The position numbers were made by a program, and so were the translations under genes. This document shows positions 8,336 to 17,613 of a stretch of DNA of 64,000 nt, one piece after another. This stretch comes from Actinomadura oligospora ATCC 43269 (GTDB lineage: Bacteria; Actinomycetota; Actinomycetes; Streptosporangiales; Streptosporangiaceae), in contig NZ_JADG01000018.1 in NCBI RefSeq assembly GCF_000518265.1, positions 1 through 64,000 of the forward strand, read 5' to 3'. Positions within the stretch are counted from its first letter, which is position 1. Every line of letters begins with the position of its first letter. The notes under the pieces are model-generated. The model had not been told where the DNA came from and ran no database searches. It saw only the letters and a program-made list of their open reading frames with translations.

Positions 8336-8851
8336 TCAGTCCTCGTCCAGCAGGCCGGCGGGCGGGTCGATGACGAGCGCGCCGCCCGCGACGTCCACCT
8401 CGGGGACGAGCGCGGTGACGAACGGCACCAGCAGCTCGCCGCCCCCGGTGCGGCGGATGACCAGCAGGTCCTGGCCGTGGTGGCGGACGTCGGTGACCTC
8501 GCCCACGTCCGTGCCGTCCACGGTGCGGACGGCCAGGCCGACCAGCTGCGCGTCGTGGAAGTCGTCGGGGTCGTCCGACTCGGGGATGTCGTCGGCGTCC
8601 ACGACGAGCCAGGTGCCCCGCAGGGTCTCGGCGTCGTTCCGGTCGGCGACGCCCGCGAACCGGACGATCAGCCGCCCGGAGTGCCAGCGCGCCTGCTCGA
8701 CGACCAGCGGACCGGCGCCCGCGGGGTCGGTGGCGATCTCGGTGCCCGGCGCGAACCGCAGCTCCGGGTCGTCGGTCCGCACGTCCACGGTGCTGTCACC
8801 ACGAACGCCGTGCGGACGCCCGATCCGGCCGATCACGATCCGTTCGGCCAC
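8336..8851 (-). CDS. rimM: 16S rRNA processing protein RimM
   Basis: RimM assists maturation of the 30S head together with protein S19. The 171-residue product has the N-terminal RimM beta-barrel starting ERIVIGRIGRPHGVRGD and a C-terminal PRC-barrel (about residues 95-165, with LVGLAVRTVDG). The GTG start is chosen because it follows a good ribosome-binding site (GGAAGGA, 7-8 bases upstream) and matches the family N-terminus; upstream in-frame codons show no similarity. It leads the rimM-trmD pair. The 395 bp to khpA contain no gene but hold the khpA terminator, so this unit must have its own promoter. Confidence 0.95.
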   Translation of the reverse strand: MAERIVIGRIGRPHGVRGDSTVDVRTDDPELRFAPGTEIATDPAGAGPLVVEQARWHSGRLIVRFAGVADRNDAETLRGTWLVVDADDIPESDDPDDFHDAQLVGLAVRTVDGTDVGEVTDVRHHGQDLLVIRRTGGGELLVPFVTALVPEVDVAGGALVIDPPAGLLDED

Positions 8852-9011
8852 GAGCCGTTCCTTCCAGCGAATGATCAATGTCGGAGAACCCCGCGCCGTC
8901 ACCGTTCCGGCGGCGAACGCGTCCCTGCTTCCAGCCTGCCAGCCGGACCCCATGCCCGGGACAACCGGGCCCTGCCATCAGTACAGACGGCCGGTGCGGC
9001 GCACCTGGGGT

Positions 9012-9062
9012 AAAACGCGATCCGAGCCGCCGCGTCGTGGGACGACGTGGCGGCTCGGATCG
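9012..9062 (-). terminator. Intrinsic terminator of the rpsP-khpA unit
   Basis: A 14-bp GC-rich stem (CGATCCGAGCCGCC with its complement) has an inner GTCGTgggACGAC hairpin. On the minus strand it is followed by GCGTTTTAC. It lies 185 bp beyond the khpA stop and nothing else is recognisable between them. Confidence 0.8.
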
Positions 9063-9246
9063 TTGTCGGACCCGCGAGCGGGTCCGTTATGACGTCCTCC
9101 CCGATGTGGGGTGGGTGCCGCCGTCACTCGGACGGCGGTGAAGTGAGCTCCCGGGATGGGCGCGCCGAGGCACGGCCTCGGCGCGTCCCCTCGTGCGGAC
9201 GGAGCGTCCGCGGTGGGGAGCCCTGCGCCCGAGCCGCCCTACGGGG

Positions 9247-9489
9247 TCAGCGGACCTCGTTGACGTCGAGCAGGTCGACGCGCACGTAGCGGCCTCCGGA
9301 GAGGGCGCTGATGACCGTGCGCAGGGCCTTGGCGGTACGACCGCTTCGGCCGATGACCTTGCCGAGGTCGTCGGGGTGCACACGCACCTCCAGAACCCGG
9401 CCGCCCCTGATGCGGCGGGCGCGGACCCGGACGTCGTCCGGGTTCTCCACGATCCCTCGCACCAGGTGCTCGAGCGCTTCTTCGAGCAC
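9247..9489 (-). CDS. khpA: KH-domain RNA-binding protein KhpA
   Basis: The 80-residue protein is a single KH domain with the GKVIGRSGRTAKALR GXXG-type RNA-binding loop. KhpA, with its partner KhpB, binds RNAs and affects cell division and envelope growth in Gram-positives. In actinobacteria it sits between rpsP and rimM, as here. The GTG start lies one base after the rpsP stop, so the pair is translationally coupled. It ends close to a strong terminator. Confidence 0.93.
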   Translation of the reverse strand: MLEEALEHLVRGIVENPDDVRVRARRIRGGRVLEVRVHPDDLGKVIGRSGRTAKALRTVISALSGGRYVRVDLLDVNEVR

Positions 9490-9490
9490 G

Positions 9491-9937
9491 TCAGTCCTCG
9501 CTCTTGACTTCGGTCTCGGCGGAGTCGGCGTCGGCCTTCTTGGCCTCGGCCTTCTTCTTCGGCTTGGCGGCCGGAGCGGCGGCTTCGACGTCGCCCATCG
9601 ACTCCTTGACGGCGGCCTCGAAGACGGCCTTCTTGTCCGGCTTCGGCTCGGCCTTGCGCAGGGTGCCCTCGGCGCCCGGCTCGCCCTTGAACTTCTGCCA
9701 GTCGCCGGTGACCTTGAGCAGGTTCAGCACCGGCTCGGTCGGCTGCGCGCCGACGCCCAGCCAGTACTGCGCGCGCTCGGAGTCGATCTCGATGAGCGAC
9801 GGCTCCTGCTTGGGCTGGTAGAGGCCGATCTCCTCGATGGCGCGACCGTCCCGCTTGGTGCGGGAGTCGGCGACGACGATCCGGTACTGCGGGTTCCGGA
9901 TCTTCCCCAGACGCTTGAGCTTGATCTTGACTGCCAC
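9491..9937 (-). CDS. rpsP: 30S ribosomal protein S16 with extended acidic/Lys tail
   Basis: S16 is needed for assembly of the 30S subunit. The first 80 residues are typical (AVKIKLKRLGKIRNPQYRIV, then the DGRAIEEIGLYQP block). The protein is 148 residues because of a C-terminal tail of about 60 residues rich in Ala, Lys and Glu, a common feature of actinobacterial S16. The GTG start is set by the family N-terminus; GGAGAA lies about 11-16 bases upstream. The open frame continues far upstream but is not S16. Confidence 0.96.
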   Translation of the reverse strand: MAVKIKLKRLGKIRNPQYRIVVADSRTKRDGRAIEEIGLYQPKQEPSLIEIDSERAQYWLGVGAQPTEPVLNLLKVTGDWQKFKGEPGAEGTLRKAEPKPDKKAVFEAAVKESMGDVEAAAPAAKPKKKAEAKKADADSAETEVKSED

Positions 9938-10290
9938 GGGTGTGGTGTTCTCCAGACTTGGTACAGGCGAGCTTGGCCGCACCAGGTGGGGACACCGGCG
10001 ACCGGCCAGCTCTGTGGACTCCGGGCACGCGGGACGAGAGAGGGCGCCAGCGCGATTCCGGGTTTCCAGCCTGCCATTCTGCCAGACGTTCGCGGAAAAA
10101 GCGCAATCGGACGATGACACGCGGCCACGCGGTCGGCAAAGCCCGCCTGACCTGCGGGAACGTTTCGCCCAGAACGAACACGCGAACCGCCGGTCCCGGG
10201 CCGTCCAAGGGGCCGGAAAATAAGGCGAATCGGCGCGCACCGACATCCGTGACCACGAACCGCCCACACGTCCCACGGGCGCCCGGCACG
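9938..10290. other. Intergenic region upstream of rpsP
   Basis: No gene is visible on either strand. On the minus strand an A/T-rich patch (CTTATTTTCC) near 10215 is the best candidate for part of an rpsP promoter, but no convincing -35 element pairs with it. The remainder is GC-rich without repeats. Confidence 0.4.
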
Positions 10291-10331
10291 GCGAACGCCG
10301 CGCCCGCCGGAGGGCGGGACACGGCGTTCGC
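10291..10331 (-). terminator. Hairpin terminator after ffh
   Basis: An outer stem GCGAACGCCG/CGGCGTTCGC encloses a second GC-rich hairpin (CCCGCC/GGCGGG). It lies about 25 bp beyond the ffh stop. No T-run follows, as is common for actinobacterial terminators. Confidence 0.65.
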
Positions 10332-10356
10332 TGTGAGTCGGGTTACTTCTTCCGGG

Positions 10357-11919
10357 TCACTTCTTCTTGCCGCCGCCCAGGTCACCCAGGTCGGGCATCT
10401 GGAAGCCGGGCGGGAGCTGCTTGGCCAGGCCGGGCGGGAGCTGGCCGCCGAGGCCCGGCGGGAGGCCCTGGGGCAGGGCGTCGGCGGCGGGCTGGTCGGC
10501 GGGCTGCTTGCCGACGGCGCGCTTGCGCGGGTCGCCGCTGCGCTGCTTGCCCTTCTTCTTCGCCGCCTTCTGCGCCTGCTTGGCGCGGCGGCGGCCCGGC
10601 ATGCCGGGGAAGCCCATGTTGCCGGCCATCGCGCGGACCATCTTCTGCGCGTCGAAGAACCGGGTGACCAGGCTGGACACCTCGCCGACCTGGACGCCGG
10701 AGCCCTTGGCGATGCGGGCCCGCCGGGAGCCGTTGATGATCTTGGGGTTGGAACGCTCGTCGGGCGTCATGGAGCGGATGATCGCGGCGACCCGGTCCAG
10801 GTCCTTGTCGTCGATCTGGGAGATCTGGTCCCGGACCTGGCCCATGCCGGGCATCATCCCGAGCAGGTTGCCGATCGGCCCGAGCTTGCGGATCATCATC
10901 ATCTGCTCGAGGAAGTCCTCGAGCGTGAAGTCCTCGCCGGACGCGAACTTGGTGGTCATCTTCTCGGCCTGCTGGGCGTCGAACGCCTGCTCGGCCTGCT
11001 CGATCAGGGTGAGGATGTCACCCATGTCGAGGATGCGCCCGGCCATCCGGTCCGGGTGGAAGACGCTGAAGTCGTCCAGCTTCTCGCCGGTGGACGCGAA
11101 CATGATCGGACGGCCGGTGATGTGCCGCACCGACAGGGCCGCGCCGCCGCGGGCGTCGCCGTCGAGCTTGGTGAGGACGACGCCGTCGAAGCCGACGCCG
11201 TCCACGAAGGCCTGCGCGGTGTTCACCGCGTCCTGGCCGACCATGGCGTCGACGACGAAGAGGATCTCGTCCGGCGTGACCGCGTCGCGGATGTCGATGG
11301 CCTGCTGCATCATCTCCGCGTCCACGCCGAGGCGGCCCGCGGTGTCGATGATGACCATGTCGTGCTGGGCGTGCCGGGCCTGCTCGATCGAGCGGCGCGC
11401 CACGTCCACGGGGTCGCCGACGCCGGAGCCCGGCTCGGGGGCGAAGACCTGCACCCCGGCCCGCTCGCCGACGACCTGCAGCTGCTGGACGGCGTTGGGG
11501 CGCTGGAGGTCGGCCGCGACCAGCAGCGGCGCGTGCCCCTCCTTCTTCAGGTGCCGGGCGAGCTTGCCCGCGAGGGTGGTCTTGCCGGCGCCCTGCAGGC
11601 CCGCGAGCATGATCACGGTCGGCGGGTTCTTGGCCAGGTTCAGCCGCCGGGTCTCGCCGCCGAGGATGCCGATGAGCTCCTCGTTGACGATCTTGACGAC
11701 CTGCTGCGCCGGGTTGAGCGCCTGGGAGACCTCCGCGCTCGCGGCCCGTTCCTTGATCCGCGCGATGAAGTCCTTCACCACGGGCAGCGCGACGTCGGCT
11801 TCGAGCAGCGCGACGCGGATCTCGCGGGCCGTCGCGTTGATGTCGGCCTCGGAGAGCCGGCCCTTGCTGCGCAGCGACGAGAAGACCGTCGTCAACCGGT
11901 CGGAGAGCGTCTCGAACAC
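10357..11919 (-). CDS. ffh: Signal recognition particle protein Ffh (SRP54)
   Basis: Ffh binds signal sequences on ribosomes and, with 4.5S RNA and FtsY, delivers them to the membrane. The 520-residue protein has the N domain, the G domain with GLQGAGKTTLAGKLA near residue 105 and DTAGR near 190, and the Met-rich M domain (MMMIRKLGPIGNLLGMMPGM region, about 330-430). A Lys/Pro/Gly-rich tail of about 80 residues follows, longer than in E. coli but usual in actinobacteria. It stands alone between glnD and rpsP, with a hairpin after it. Confidence 0.97.
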   Translation of the reverse strand: MFETLSDRLTTVFSSLRSKGRLSEADINATAREIRVALLEADVALPVVKDFIARIKERAASAEVSQALNPAQQVVKIVNEELIGILGGETRRLNLAKNPPTVIMLAGLQGAGKTTLAGKLARHLKKEGHAPLLVAADLQRPNAVQQLQVVGERAGVQVFAPEPGSGVGDPVDVARRSIEQARHAQHDMVIIDTAGRLGVDAEMMQQAIDIRDAVTPDEILFVVDAMVGQDAVNTAQAFVDGVGFDGVVLTKLDGDARGGAALSVRHITGRPIMFASTGEKLDDFSVFHPDRMAGRILDMGDILTLIEQAEQAFDAQQAEKMTTKFASGEDFTLEDFLEQMMMIRKLGPIGNLLGMMPGMGQVRDQISQIDDKDLDRVAAIIRSMTPDERSNPKIINGSRRARIAKGSGVQVGEVSSLVTRFFDAQKMVRAMAGNMGFPGMPGRRRAKQAQKAAKKKGKQRSGDPRKRAVGKQPADQPAADALPQGLPPGLGGQLPPGLAKQLPPGFQMPDLGDLGGGKKK

Positions 11920-12025
11920 GTGTGGACCCGTCCTTGGAAAGCTTCGTGGGATCGCCTATCAGACTATCGGGTCATGCGCCGGGTCCCGCCCCGCCGGTTT
12001 TTCCGCCTTGTCCGGCTTGCCGTGA

Positions 12026-14413
12026 TCAGCCCAGCGCCCCCAGGACATGGGCGCGGACGGTCGCGGCGGACTCCCCCAGCGGACGGCCCTCGGCGTCCAC
12101 GACGTAGAAGGCGTCGACGGCCTCGGCGCCCAGGGTGTCGACCCGGGCGGCGATCACCTGGAGGCCGCACTCGCCGAGCGCCTGGCCGACCCGCCACAGC
12201 AGGCCCGGAACGTCGTGGGCGCGGACCTCGACGACGGTCGCGCTCTCCGACGCGTCCGGGACGATCGTGACGCGCGGCGGCGGGACGGCGGCTCCGGGCC
12301 GGGTCCGGACGGACCGCGCACGGCGTTCGAGCCGGTCCGCGACGTTCAGGCGTCCGGCCAGCATGCGGCGCAGGTCGGACTCCAGCGCGGCCGGGTCGGG
12401 CGGATCACCGAACTCCGGGACGGCCGTGAAGTCGAGCACGGCGGTCGCCGTCCCCTCCGTCCCGGCGGCCTTCGGGGCGGTTTCGGAGACGGTCCGGGCC
12501 GTGCGGACGGCCAGGCGGTGCAGGGCCAGGACGCCCGCCGCCCGCCAGAGCAACCCCGGACGGTCCGGGGCGGCGATCATGATCCGCGCGCCCTGGACAC
12601 GGACGGCGGCGCCGTCGTGCCTGGCCAGCGCCAGGGTGTCCGGTCCGAGGGACGGCGCGGGCGGCAGCGTCCCGCCCGCGAGGGACATCAGGGCGCGGCG
12701 GGCCAGTTCCGCCACGAGCCCGGCCTTCCAGGACCCCCAGGCGGCGGGACCGGTGGCCTGGCCGTCCGCGACGGCGAGGGCGGCGAGCAGTTCGAGGACG
12801 TCGCGCTCGCGCCCCGGGGCCTCGGCGACGGCGTCCAGGACCGTCTCGATCGTCTTCGGGTCGTCGATGTCGCGGCGGGTGGCGGTCTCGGGCAGCAGCA
12901 GGTGGTGCCGGACGACGGTCTCCAGCACCTTCACGTCTCCCGCCGGGAAGCCCGTCCGCGCGGCGGTCTCGCGGGCGACGGCCGCGCCGCGGACCGAGTG
13001 GTCGCCCGGCAGGCCCTTGCCGATGTCGTGCAGGAGCGCGCCGACGAGCAGCAGGTCGGGACGGGCGACCTCGCGGGCCAGCGCGGCGGCTCCGGCGGCG
13101 GCCTCGACGAGGTGGCGGTCCACGGTGAAGCGGTGCACGGGGTTGCGCTGCGGCCGGTTCCGGACACGCTCCCAGTCGGGGAGCAGCCGGACGATCAGCC
13201 CCGCCTGGTCGAGGGCCTCCCAGACGCCGATCGCGGCGGGGCCCGCGCCGAGCAGCGAGACCAGGGCGTCGCGGGCCGCCGAAGGCCACGGCGCGCCGGG
13301 CAGGACGGCCCTGCGGGCGAGCGTGTCCACGGTCGCCGGAGCGAGGGGCAGGCCGTTCTGCGCGGCGGACGCGGCGACGCGGAGCGTCAGCGCGGGGTCC
13401 CCCAGGTCGGCGTTGCGGGCGAGCACGACCTCGCCGTCCTGCTCGACGGCGCCGTCGCCGACGGGCCTGCGCCGGGCTCGGGCGCGTCCGTTGCGGGGGC
13501 GGACGAACCGGTCCACGCGCCGCCAGACCTGGTCGTCGGCGTGGGTGATCGTCCGGGCGGCGGTGGCGACCGCCCGCAGCAGGACGTCGGCGTCGGGCAT
13601 GCCGAGCGCCGTGGCGACGGCCTCCTGCTCCTGGAGGACGAGCCGGTCGGACGGCCGTCCGGTGGCCGTGTGGAGCGCGTGCCGGACGTCCAGCAGCAGG
13701 TCGTGGGCGTCGCGGACGCGTCCGTCCGGTGCGGGGGCCACCCAGGACGCGGCGACGGCGTTCATGACCTCCACGTCGCGGAGCCCGCCGCGTGCCTCCT
13801 TCAGGTCGCCTTCCAGCAGGAACGCGAGCTCGCCCTGCGCGTCCCAGCGTTCCCGGCACAGGCCGCCGAGCTCGGCGAGCCGCTTCCGCGCGTCCGTCCG
13901 CCAGTCGGCGAGGACGGCCGCGCGAGCCTCGTCCGCGAGTGTGGGGTCCCCGGCGATGTGGCGTGGCGTGAGCAGGCCGAGCGCGGCCTTCATGTCGTCG
14001 CGGGCGACCGCCTGCGCCTCCTGGACGATCCGGACCGAGTGGTCGAGCCGCAGTCCCGCGTCCCAGATCGGGTACCAGATCCGATCGGCGATCTCCGCCA
14101 CGTCGCCGCGTCCTCGATGCAGGAGCACCAGGTCGAGATCGCCGCCGGGCGTCAGCTCGCGGCGCGCGTGGCTCCCGACGGCGACCAACGCCACGTCCGC
14201 CGCCCTCGCCGGGACCGGCGGCTGCTCGGCGCTCGGTCCCCGGACCCCGCCTTCGGGGCCCAGCGCGGCGTTGAAGAGGCCGGTGAGGTGACGGTCGAGG
14301 TCGGTGGCGCGGGCGGCGCGCGCGGCGGCGAGGGCCGCGCGGGCCGCGGGGCCGGAGGAAGGGGCTCCGGGCCCGCGGCCCGCTGGTCCGGGCGTTCCCT
14401 GGGCGAGGACCAC
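12026..14413 (-). CDS. glnD: PII uridylyl/adenylyl-transferase GlnD
   Basis: GlnD modifies and demodifies the PII protein in response to glutamine; in actinobacteria it adenylylates Tyr51. The 795-residue protein has the nucleotidyltransferase motif GSHARRELTPGGDLDLVLLH (near 80), the HD hydrolase motif LLHDIGKG (near 465), and two C-terminal ACT domains from about 605 and 715 that sense glutamine. The GTG start lies 7 bp after the glnB stop, completing the amtB-glnB-glnD operon known from Streptomyces and Corynebacterium. Expression should follow the GlnR-type boxes in front of amtB. Confidence 0.95.
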   Translation of the reverse strand: MVLAQGTPGPAGRGPGAPSSGPAARAALAAARAARATDLDRHLTGLFNAALGPEGGVRGPSAEQPPVPARAADVALVAVGSHARRELTPGGDLDLVLLHRGRGDVAEIADRIWYPIWDAGLRLDHSVRIVQEAQAVARDDMKAALGLLTPRHIAGDPTLADEARAAVLADWRTDARKRLAELGGLCRERWDAQGELAFLLEGDLKEARGGLRDVEVMNAVAASWVAPAPDGRVRDAHDLLLDVRHALHTATGRPSDRLVLQEQEAVATALGMPDADVLLRAVATAARTITHADDQVWRRVDRFVRPRNGRARARRRPVGDGAVEQDGEVVLARNADLGDPALTLRVAASAAQNGLPLAPATVDTLARRAVLPGAPWPSAARDALVSLLGAGPAAIGVWEALDQAGLIVRLLPDWERVRNRPQRNPVHRFTVDRHLVEAAAGAAALAREVARPDLLLVGALLHDIGKGLPGDHSVRGAAVARETAARTGFPAGDVKVLETVVRHHLLLPETATRRDIDDPKTIETVLDAVAEAPGRERDVLELLAALAVADGQATGPAAWGSWKAGLVAELARRALMSLAGGTLPPAPSLGPDTLALARHDGAAVRVQGARIMIAAPDRPGLLWRAAGVLALHRLAVRTARTVSETAPKAAGTEGTATAVLDFTAVPEFGDPPDPAALESDLRRMLAGRLNVADRLERRARSVRTRPGAAVPPPRVTIVPDASESATVVEVRAHDVPGLLWRVGQALGECGLQVIAARVDTLGAEAVDAFYVVDAEGRPLGESAATVRAHVLGALG

Positions 14414-14420
14414 GCGACGC

Positions 14421-14765
14421 CTACAGGGCGTCCGGGCCGGTCTCGCCGGTGCGGACGCGGACGACCGTGTCCACCGGGACGGCCCAGACCTTGCCGTCGC
14501 CGATCTTGTCGGTGCGGGCGGCCTTGACGATGACGTCGATGATGTCGTGCGCGTCCTCGTCGTCCACCAGGACCTCGACGCGGAGCTTCGGCACGAGGTC
14601 CACCTTGTACTCGGCGCCCCGGTAGACCTCGGTGTGGCCCTTCTGGCGGCCGAAGCCGCTGGCCTCGCTGACGGTCAGGCCCCGGATCCCGAACGCCTCC
14701 AGCGCCGCCTTGACCTCGTCCAGCTTGAACGGCTTGATCACCGCGGTGATGAGCTTCACGGTCAC
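14421..14765 (-). CDS. glnB: Nitrogen regulatory protein PII (GlnB/GlnK)
   Basis: PII proteins integrate 2-oxoglutarate, ATP/ADP and glutamine signals and close the ammonium channel AmtB. The 114-residue product starts MKLITAVIKPF-like (VTVKLITAVIKPFKLDEVK). The T-loop is RGAEYKVDLVPK with the modifiable tyrosine at about 51, and the C-terminal nucleotide-binding block is KIGDGKVWAVPV. The GTG start overlaps the amtB stop, so translation is coupled. Position next to amtB favours a GlnK-like role. Confidence 0.96.
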   Translation of the reverse strand: MTVKLITAVIKPFKLDEVKAALEAFGIRGLTVSEASGFGRQKGHTEVYRGAEYKVDLVPKLRVEVLVDDEDAHDIIDVIVKAARTDKIGDGKVWAVPVDTVVRVRTGETGPDAL

Positions 14766-16105
14766 GCCTCCACCTTCTTCTCGGCGGCCACTCCGCCGCT
14801 GGTCACAGGGCCGGGCACGGAGGTCACGTGACCGGTGCGGACCGAGCCCGCGCCCGCCGGGGCGAGATCGTAGGCGGTCTCGGCGTGCGTGGTGAGGTCC
14901 ACGCCGGTCGCCTCGGCCTCCTCGTCGATCCGGAAGCCCATCGTCTTGTCGATCACCTTGGCGATGACCCAGGCCATCGCGAACGAGTAGAGGCCGATCA
15001 CGACCGGGCCGAGCACCTGCAGGCCGAGCTGGTGGACGCCGCCGCCGTAGAACAGGCCCTTGTGCTGCGAGGACAGCGCCGGGTAGGCGGCCAGGAAGCC
15101 CAGGGAGACCGCGCCGACCGCGCCGCCGACCAGGTGCACGCCGACGACGTCGAGCGAGTCGTCGTAGCCGAGCCGGTACTTCAGGCCGATCGCGTAGGCG
15201 CAGACCGCGCCCGCGACCAGGCCGAGGACGACCGAGGCCCAGGGATCGACGAACCCGCACGCGGGGGTGATCGCGACGAGGCCCGCGACCGCGCCGGACG
15301 CGGCGCCGAGCGTGGTGGCGTGGCCGTCCCGGAGCTTCTCGACGACCAGCCAGGCCCCGGCCGCCACGGCGGTCGCGATCTGGGTGTTCATGAACGCGAG
15401 GCCGGTGGTGGTGTCGACGCCGATCTCCGAGCCCGCGTTGAACCCGAACCAGCCGAACCACAGGATCGCCACGCCGAGCAGGACGAACGGCAGGTTGTGC
15501 GGACGCATCGGCTCCTTCGGCCACCCGCGCCGCCTGCCCAGGACGATCGCCAGCGCGAGCCCCGCCGAACCGGCGTTGACGTGGACGACCGTCCCGCCCG
15601 CGAAGTCCTCGATGCCGAGCTTGTTCAGCCAGCCGGTGCCCCACACCCAGTGCGCCACGGGGAAGTACACCAGCGACGCCCACACCACCGTGAAGGTCAT
15701 CCACGCGCCGAACTTCGCGCGGTCGGCGATCGCGCCGCTGATCAGCGCGACCGTGATGATCGCGAAGGTGAGCTGGAAGGCCGAGTAGACCAGCAGCGGG
15801 ATGTTGTGGTCGGGGGCCGTGCCCTGCTGGATCGCGGTGGCCGTCCCCTTCAGCCCGACCGCGTCGAACCCGCCGAGGAACTTGTTGACGAACGAACTGC
15901 CGTTGTCGGTGAAGGCGACGGAGTGGCCGAAGAGCACCCATAGGACGGTCACGCTGATGATGCTGCCGAACGACATCATCATCATGTTCAGCACGCTCTT
16001 CGCGCGCGTCATGCCGCCGTAGAAGAACGCGAGCCCGGGGGTCATGAACAGCACCATCGCCGTGGCGGCCAGCATCCAGGCCGTCGCGCCTGTATCGATC
16101 TTCAT
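14762..16105 (-). CDS. amtB: Ammonium transporter AmtB
   Basis: AmtB conducts ammonium/ammonia across the membrane. The 447-residue protein has about eleven hydrophobic helices, beginning ATAWMLAATAMVLFMTPG, with FYGGMTRAKSVLNMMMMS after helix 1, GGTVVHVNAGSAGLA mid-protein (twin-His pore region), and a long cytoplasmic tail with Val/Glu/Ala-rich sequence. The ATG is chosen because GAGGAGGGG lies about 13 bases upstream and it gives the family N-terminus; the frame is open further. It heads the amtB-glnB-glnD operon, and two GlnR-like boxes lie 83-140 bp upstream. Confidence 0.96.
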   Translation of the reverse strand: MKIDTGATAWMLAATAMVLFMTPGLAFFYGGMTRAKSVLNMMMMSFGSIISVTVLWVLFGHSVAFTDNGSSFVNKFLGGFDAVGLKGTATAIQQGTAPDHNIPLLVYSAFQLTFAIITVALISGAIADRAKFGAWMTFTVVWASLVYFPVAHWVWGTGWLNKLGIEDFAGGTVVHVNAGSAGLALAIVLGRRRGWPKEPMRPHNLPFVLLGVAILWFGWFGFNAGSEIGVDTTTGLAFMNTQIATAVAAGAWLVVEKLRDGHATTLGAASGAVAGLVAITPACGFVDPWASVVLGLVAGAVCAYAIGLKYRLGYDDSLDVVGVHLVGGAVGAVSLGFLAAYPALSSQHKGLFYGGGVHQLGLQVLGPVVIGLYSFAMAWVIAKVIDKTMGFRIDEEAEATGVDLTTHAETAYDLAPAGAGSVRTGHVTSVPGPVTSGGVAAEKKVEA

Positions 16106-16187
16106 CTCGGGGGATGCCCCTCCTCGACCGGGAACGTGGACTGGGCAAAAGATTCCGGCGCGGCCGTTTCGCCTGTTCGGCTCCCGT

Positions 16188-16245
16188 GTTTCGGCGGTGT
16201 GAAACCCCGTCACGGCGTGTTGCGCGGTTGTTTCGGAACCCTCAC
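16188..16245 (-). promoter_or_regulatory. Two GlnR-like boxes upstream of amtB
   Basis: On the minus strand GTGAG-n6-GAAAC (16230-16245) and TTCAC-n6-GAAAC (16188-16203) match the actinomycete GlnR pattern gTnAc-n6-GaAAc, with one mismatch each. Streptomyces amtB promoters also carry paired boxes. The match is by eye and GlnR itself is not in the window. Confidence 0.6.
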
Positions 16246-16300
16246 CGACTCCCCGGTCCGGACAGGTGTTTCGGGCTTTTCCGCTAGGTCATTTCATACG

Positions 16301-16338
16301 AGAAGGCCCCGCCGGTCGGGTGACCGGCGGGGCCTTCT
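16301..16338 (-). terminator. Strong hairpin terminator after ftsY
   Basis: A perfect 17-bp stem, AGAAGGCCCCGCCGGTC and its complement, encloses a 4-base loop. It lies about 46 bp beyond the ftsY stop and also insulates amtB from upstream reading. Confidence 0.85.
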
Positions 16339-16383
16339 CGATCAGTCGGTGCTCGGGTGATCGGGCAGGTGATCGGGCGATGA

Positions 16384-17541
16384 TCAGTCGCCGAGGATCG
16401 CGTCCACGAACGCGTCGGGCTCGAAGGGGGCCAGGTCGTCCGGGCCCTCGCCGAGGCCGACGAGCTTGACCGGAACGCCCAGCTCGCGCTGCACCTGGAC
16501 GACGATGCCGCCCTTGGCGGTGCCGTCCAGCTTGGTCAGGGCGATGCCGGTGATGTTGACGACCTCGGCGAACACGCGGGCCTGCTGCATGCCGTTCTGG
16601 CCGGTCGTGGCGTCCAGGACGAGCAGGACCTCGTCGACCGCGGCCTGCTTCTCCACGACCCGCTTGACCTTGCCGAGCTCGTCCATGAGCCCGGCCTTGG
16701 TGTGCAGCCGTCCCGCGGTGTCGATGATCACCGTGTCGACCCTGCTGTCGATGCCCACCTTGACCGCGTCGAACGCGACCGAGGCCGGGTCGGCGCCCTC
16801 GTCCTTGCGGACGACCTGCGCGCCGACCCGCTCGCCCCAGGTCTGGAGCTGGTCGGCGGCGGCGGCGCGGAAGGTGTCGGCCGCGCCGAGGACGACGGTC
16901 TTGCCGTCCCCGACCAGGACGCGGGCCAGCTTGCCGGTCGTGGTGGTCTTGCCGGTGCCGTTGACCCCGACGACCATCAGGATGGCGGGCTTGTCGCCGT
17001 GCCTGTCGGTGTGGAGCGAGCGGTCCAGGTCCGGGCCGATCTGCTTGACCAGCTCCTCGTGCAGCAGGGCGCGCACCTCGGCGGGCGTGCGGCTGCCGAG
17101 CACCTGGACGCGGGTGCGCAGGTCGTCGGTGATCTGGCGGGCGACCGAGACGCCGATGTCGGCGCCGATCAGGGTGTCCTCGATCTCGTCCCACGCCTCG
17201 TCGTCGAGGTGGTCGCGGGACAGCAGGCCGAGCAGGGTCTTGCCGAAGGTGTTCTGGGACCGGGCGAGCCGGGCGCGCAGCCGGACGAGGCGGCCCGCGG
17301 ACGGCGGCGGGACCTCGATCTCCGGCTTGGGCGGCGCGGCGGGCGTGGGCGGGGCCCGTTCCACCGTCGGGGCGGCCTGATCCTCCTCCGGCGGCGCGGT
17401 GGTCGCGCCTGCCTGGATGTCGGGCCGCTCCGCTGGTTCGACGGGAGCTTGGGGCTTGCGGCGGCCGGGCCGCAAGAACATCACGCCGCCCACGATCAAC
17501 GCGAGGACGGCCAGCCCGGCGATGAGGATCACGTATTCCAT
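16384..17541 (-). CDS. ftsY: SRP receptor FtsY
   Basis: FtsY is the membrane GTPase that receives SRP-ribosome complexes. The 385-residue protein begins with a hydrophobic segment (residues 3-23) ending in Arg/Lys, giving a membrane anchor. An acidic/Pro linker follows to about 85, then the NG domain with GVNGTGKTTTTGKLA (near 195), DTAGR, and TKLDGTAKGG. The anchor replaces the longer acidic A domain of E. coli FtsY, as usual in actinobacteria. It normally follows smc directly; here four genes lie between them. Confidence 0.96.
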   Translation of the reverse strand: MEYVILIAGLAVLALIVGGVMFLRPGRRKPQAPVEPAERPDIQAGATTAPPEEDQAAPTVERAPPTPAAPPKPEIEVPPPSAGRLVRLRARLARSQNTFGKTLLGLLSRDHLDDEAWDEIEDTLIGADIGVSVARQITDDLRTRVQVLGSRTPAEVRALLHEELVKQIGPDLDRSLHTDRHGDKPAILMVVGVNGTGKTTTTGKLARVLVGDGKTVVLGAADTFRAAAADQLQTWGERVGAQVVRKDEGADPASVAFDAVKVGIDSRVDTVIIDTAGRLHTKAGLMDELGKVKRVVEKQAAVDEVLLVLDATTGQNGMQQARVFAEVVNITGIALTKLDGTAKGGIVVQVQRELGVPVKLVGLGEGPDDLAPFEPDAFVDAILGD

Positions 17542-17613
17542 AGCGGGTCCAGTTTTCCAGACGGCCGCCGATGCCCCGTACCCGAGCGCCGGATGGAACG
17601 CCTTCCGGCCCCG

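Noticed and set aside
9940..12270. Very long open frames opposite ffh
   Set aside because: They mirror the real gene in the antisense strand of high-GC DNA and have no recognisable protein pattern.
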